A DNA stretch of 64,000 bases from Rallus limicola (taxonomy: Eukaryota; Chordata; Aves; Gruiformes; Rallidae): positions 59,272,179 through 59,336,178 of the forward strand of contig JAKCOZ010000003.1 in NCBI GenBank assembly GCA_022605955.1. The letters run 5' to 3'. Positions 61,487 through 64,000 of this stretch are shown here, in pieces. Numbering within the stretch: position 1 is the first letter of the stretch; every line of letters begins with the position of its first letter. The position numbers and the translations under genes were made by a program. The notes under the pieces were generated by a model. The model ran no database searches. It was not told the origin of the DNA and saw nothing but the letters and a program-made list of their open reading frames with translations.

Positions 61487-63040
61487 CTGGGACCAGTTCT
61501 GTTCAGTATCTTCATCAGTGACATAGACAGTGGGATCAAATGCACCCTCAGCAAAATTGCAGACAACACCAAGCTCAGTGGTGTGGTTGACATGCCTGAG
61601 GCACAGGATGCCACCCACAGCGACCTGGAGAAGTTCAGGCCCATGTGAACATCATGAGGTTCAACAAGGCCAAATGCAAGGTCCTGAACTTGGGTTAGGG
61701 AAACCTGCAGTATCACAGAATCATAGGGGTTGGAAGGGACCTCAAGAGTTCATCTGATCCAAATGCCCTGCCAAGCAGGTTCCTTAGGATGGGTCACACT
61801 GGTTGGCGTCCAGACAGGTCCTGGATATCTCCAGAGAAGGAGACTCCACCACCTCCCTGGGCAGCCTGTCCCAGGTTCTGTCACCCTCACTGTGCAAAAG
61901 TTCTTCCGTATACTGGTGCAGAACTTCTGTGCTCCAACTTGAGGCCATTGCCCCTTGTCCTGTCTCCACAGAGCACTGAAAAGAGGCTGGCTATTTCCCC
62001 CTGTGCCCCACACTTAAGATATTTGTAAATATTGATCAGATCCTCTCTGTGTCTTCTTTTCTTAAGGCTGAACAGCCCCAGCTCACTCAGCCTTTCCTCA
62101 TAGGGGAGATGCTCTAGTCCTTTAATCACCTTTGTAGCCCTCCTCTGGACTCTCTCCAGGAGATCCTTGTCCTTTTTATACCAGGGAGCCCAGAACTGGA
62201 CACAATACTCCAGGTGGGGCCTGACCAGGGCAGAGTAGAGGGGGAGGATCGCCTCCTTTGTCCTGCTGGCCACACTCCTCCTGATGCACCCCAGGATCCC
62301 ATTGGCCACCTTAGCAACCAGGCACACTGCTGGCACATGGCCAAAATGAAGGCTCATGGCCTCAATATAAAAGGATTCTGAGTATCCCTGAGGAGAAGGA
62401 CCTGGGGGTACTGGTGTATGAAAAGCTGGACATGAACCTGCAATGTGCACTTGCAGCTCAGAAGGCCAAGCATATCCTGCTTCAAAAGGCTGCATCAAAG
62501 AAGCGTTACCAGAAGGTCAAGTGAGGGGATTCTGCCCCTCTGCTCTCATGACACCCCACCTGGAGTCCTGCATCCAGATCAAAGGTCTTCAGTACAGGGA
62601 AGACATGGAGCTGTTGGAGCAAGTCCAGAGGAGGGACACAAAGATGATCAGAGGGCTGAAGCACCACTGCTATGAAGACAGACTGAGAGAATTGGGCCTG
62701 TTCAGCCTGGAGAAGAGAAGGCTCTGGGGAGACCTTACTTAAAATGAGGCCTTTCCATACTGGGGACAGACATTTTAGCAAGGCCTGTTTTGATATGACA
62801 AGGTTTGAAACTGTAAGAGGGTAGTTTCAGACTAGATATAGGGAAGAAATGTTCTGTAATAAAGGTGGTGAGGCCCTGGCACAGGCTGCCCAGAGAAGCT
62901 GTGCCTGCCCTGTCCCTGGCAGTGTTCAAGGCCAGGGTGGATGGGGCTTTGGGCAACCTGGTCTAGTGGGGGAGGCCCCTGCCCATGGCAGCGGGGTGGG
63001 ACTAGATGACCTTTAAACCCAAACCACTCTACAATTCAGC
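61487..63040 (+). mobile_element. CR1 LINE fragment (host copy), split by an antisense CR1
   Basis: Left piece 61487-61710 begins with GGGACCAGTTCTGTTCAGTA (the GPVLFSIFI region) and CAGACAACACCAAGCTCAGT. The right piece resumes by about 62378 with CCTGAGGAGAAGGACCTGGG and runs through GACAGACTGAGAGAATTGGG to the 3' end near CAAACCACTCTACAATTC. The interruption is the minus-strand CR1 at 61711-62345. Dead copy between AMACR and SLC45A2. Confidence 0.86.
61711..62345 (-). mobile_element. CR1 LINE fragment inserted in the host CR1
   Basis: Minus-strand copy with its 3' end at the left (ATCACAGAATCATAGGGG, TTGGAAGGGACCTCAAGAG). Its minus-strand reading contains [20 protein letters not shown] and [14 protein letters not shown], the CR1 ORF2 C-terminal segment, still open over about 150 codons. 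The right edge is uncertain by about 30 bases. Confidence 0.86.
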
Positions 63041-63400
63041 ATAAGATGGATCAGCTGCCTCACTCAGGTGAGGCATTCAGACTAACCTGAAAGGTCCAGT
63101 TTGGATGTGTCCAAACAGATTTATTTTAAGGTCTTCTCTTGGCAGGTAAGACTGTCTAAAATGAACAAACCAAGCAACCAAGTATCCTATACCCTTTGCT
63201 TTTCAGAAATCAAGAAAATAATCAGTGGTATTGAAGGTAACACACAGGTGATACAAAAAATACTCACCAATTGCTGTTTGACAGACTTCTGTCAAACTTC
63301 TTACCTGCCACTAACGCTCAGGGCAATAAGTTGGTTCACTTATGGTCATGAAGTACATTGAAATCCTCTTCCGGACACGCATTGCAGATTCTTTTCCCCT

Positions 63401-63817
63401 GTGCTTGATCCACTGACAGTCGGCACTCTGGTGCTCATGTGTGCTGAATGGGAAGCTGAGAGCTCTAGTTTCGTGGTACTGCCGCTATTTTACAGCAGCA
63501 AGAGGAGCAGCTTTGTATCACATCCTGTGCCTCACCCATGTGATGTATGTTCCCGTTATATGTGTATTTTGTGCTTAAACAGTAGCTCTTTAGTTGGGGG
63601 AGACTTGGGAGCTTTGCGGATGCCCAAGAGCTCAGATCTACTAACATTAACACACAGTTCCCCGCCCCCTGCCTTGCATAACTTGTGATCGCAGAGCCAT
63701 GAAAGTATGTGAGTCCCTCCCCCGGCACAGACCGATCCCACCGGCATATGATCTAGGCTCCATGTCAGCTGTGGCAGGCAGCACCGACTCGCCGGAGCCC
63801 TGCACATAGCCGGATCA
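63401..63817 (+). promoter_or_regulatory. SLC45A2: Candidate SLC45A2 promoter region
   Basis: Contains two CATGTG E-boxes (TCATGTG at 63435-63441, CATGTG at 63538-63543) of the type bound by MITF/TFE factors in pigment-cell genes, and a GC box CCCCGCCCC at 63660-63668. No clear TATA box. An in-frame TGA at 63749-63751 sets the upstream limit of the coding frame. Start site unknown. Confidence 0.45.
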
Positions 63818-64000
63818 ATGACTTTAACAGAAGACAGTTTCCACGGAGCTCTTCCAGCCCCTTCTGAGGTGGCCAACGCCAACATGGACAGCACTACAGG
63901 GAAGGAGGAGGCTCTGCTGCAATGCGTGACGAGGACTGGAGCATTTGTGCCAAGGAAGCGAGCGGTGGGAAGGCTGGTCATGCACAGCATGGCCATGTTC
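63818..64000 (+). CDS. SLC45A2: SLC45A2 (MATP), first coding exon, cut by window end
   Basis: Melanosomal 12-span transporter of the sugar/proton symporter type, required for melanin formation; in chicken it is the Silver locus gene (established knowledge). Here 61 codons are present, ending RLVMHSMAMF, which matches the human RLIMHSMAMF just before the first membrane span. The frame is open to the last base. Two starts are possible: ATG 63818, the first in frame but in weak context (T at -3, A at +4), and ATG 63884 (codon 23), in strong context (A at -3, G at +4). The second gives 39 residues up to MAMF, close to the human 43. The N-terminus before the KR..RL segment is not conserved with human. 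Assignment rests on the MHSMAMF motif plus synteny. Confidence 0.85.
   Translation, partial: MTLTEDSFHGALPAPSEVANANMDSTTGKEEALLQCVTRTGAFVPRKRAVGRLVMHSMAMF

Noticed and set aside
61887..62498. 203-codon minus-strand frame as a host gene
   Set aside because: It is the C-terminal ORF2 segment of the inserted CR1, running by chance into the host CR1 at its start.
1..64000. CRISPR arrays, tRNA, rRNA or bacterial-style operons
   Set aside because: No regularly spaced repeats and no tRNA- or rRNA-like sequence were seen; gene structure is intron-containing vertebrate throughout.

Overview
This is vertebrate, almost certainly avian, genomic DNA. Three multi-exon genes lie on the + strand in the order C1QTNF3, AMACR, SLC45A2. 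The same neighbours occur together on human 5p13 and, from general knowledge, on the chicken Z chromosome, so a bird Z location is inferred. The repeats support a bird: at least ten CR1 LINE fragments carrying the typical 3' terminus (ATTCTGTGATTCTGTGAT-like), and avian-type LTRs whose ends read TGTCCTGGTTTC. I cannot name the species or order.

Layout. 1-16011 is gene-poor flank upstream of C1QTNF3. It holds an LTR-like block (8363-9554) and a solo LTR with a perfect 5-bp target duplication (11184-11801). 16148-32498 is the complete C1QTNF3 (CTRP3) coding region in six exons, with two in-frame donors in exon 1 giving predicted proteins of 246 and 314 residues. 32499 to about 34385 is its likely 3' UTR. 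About 34386-41450 is intergenic, with one CR1, a (TA)26 tract and a TG-rich tract. 41450-42130 is a CpG island with the AMACR promoter and first exon. 41777-60297 is the complete AMACR coding region in five exons (383 residues), its introns containing CR1 copies and a second solo LTR. 61487-63040 is a CR1 copy split by an antisense CR1. From 63818 to the window edge is the first 183 bases of SLC45A2 coding sequence, preceded by candidate MITF-type E-boxes and a GC box.

The three products are not one pathway: C1QTNF3 is a secreted C1q/collagen adipokine, AMACR a peroxisomal/mitochondrial racemase of branched-chain acyl-CoAs, and SLC45A2 a melanosomal transporter. Their link is conserved gene order. 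Every inferred intron is GT-AG and all exon phases join correctly, so both complete genes look intact. No tRNA, rRNA, CRISPR array or intact retroelement was seen. I found no new biological system. The most interesting points are the KANL C-terminus of AMACR, the dual donor in C1QTNF3 exon 1, the alternative starts of SLC45A2, and two independent CR1-into-CR1 antisense insertions.
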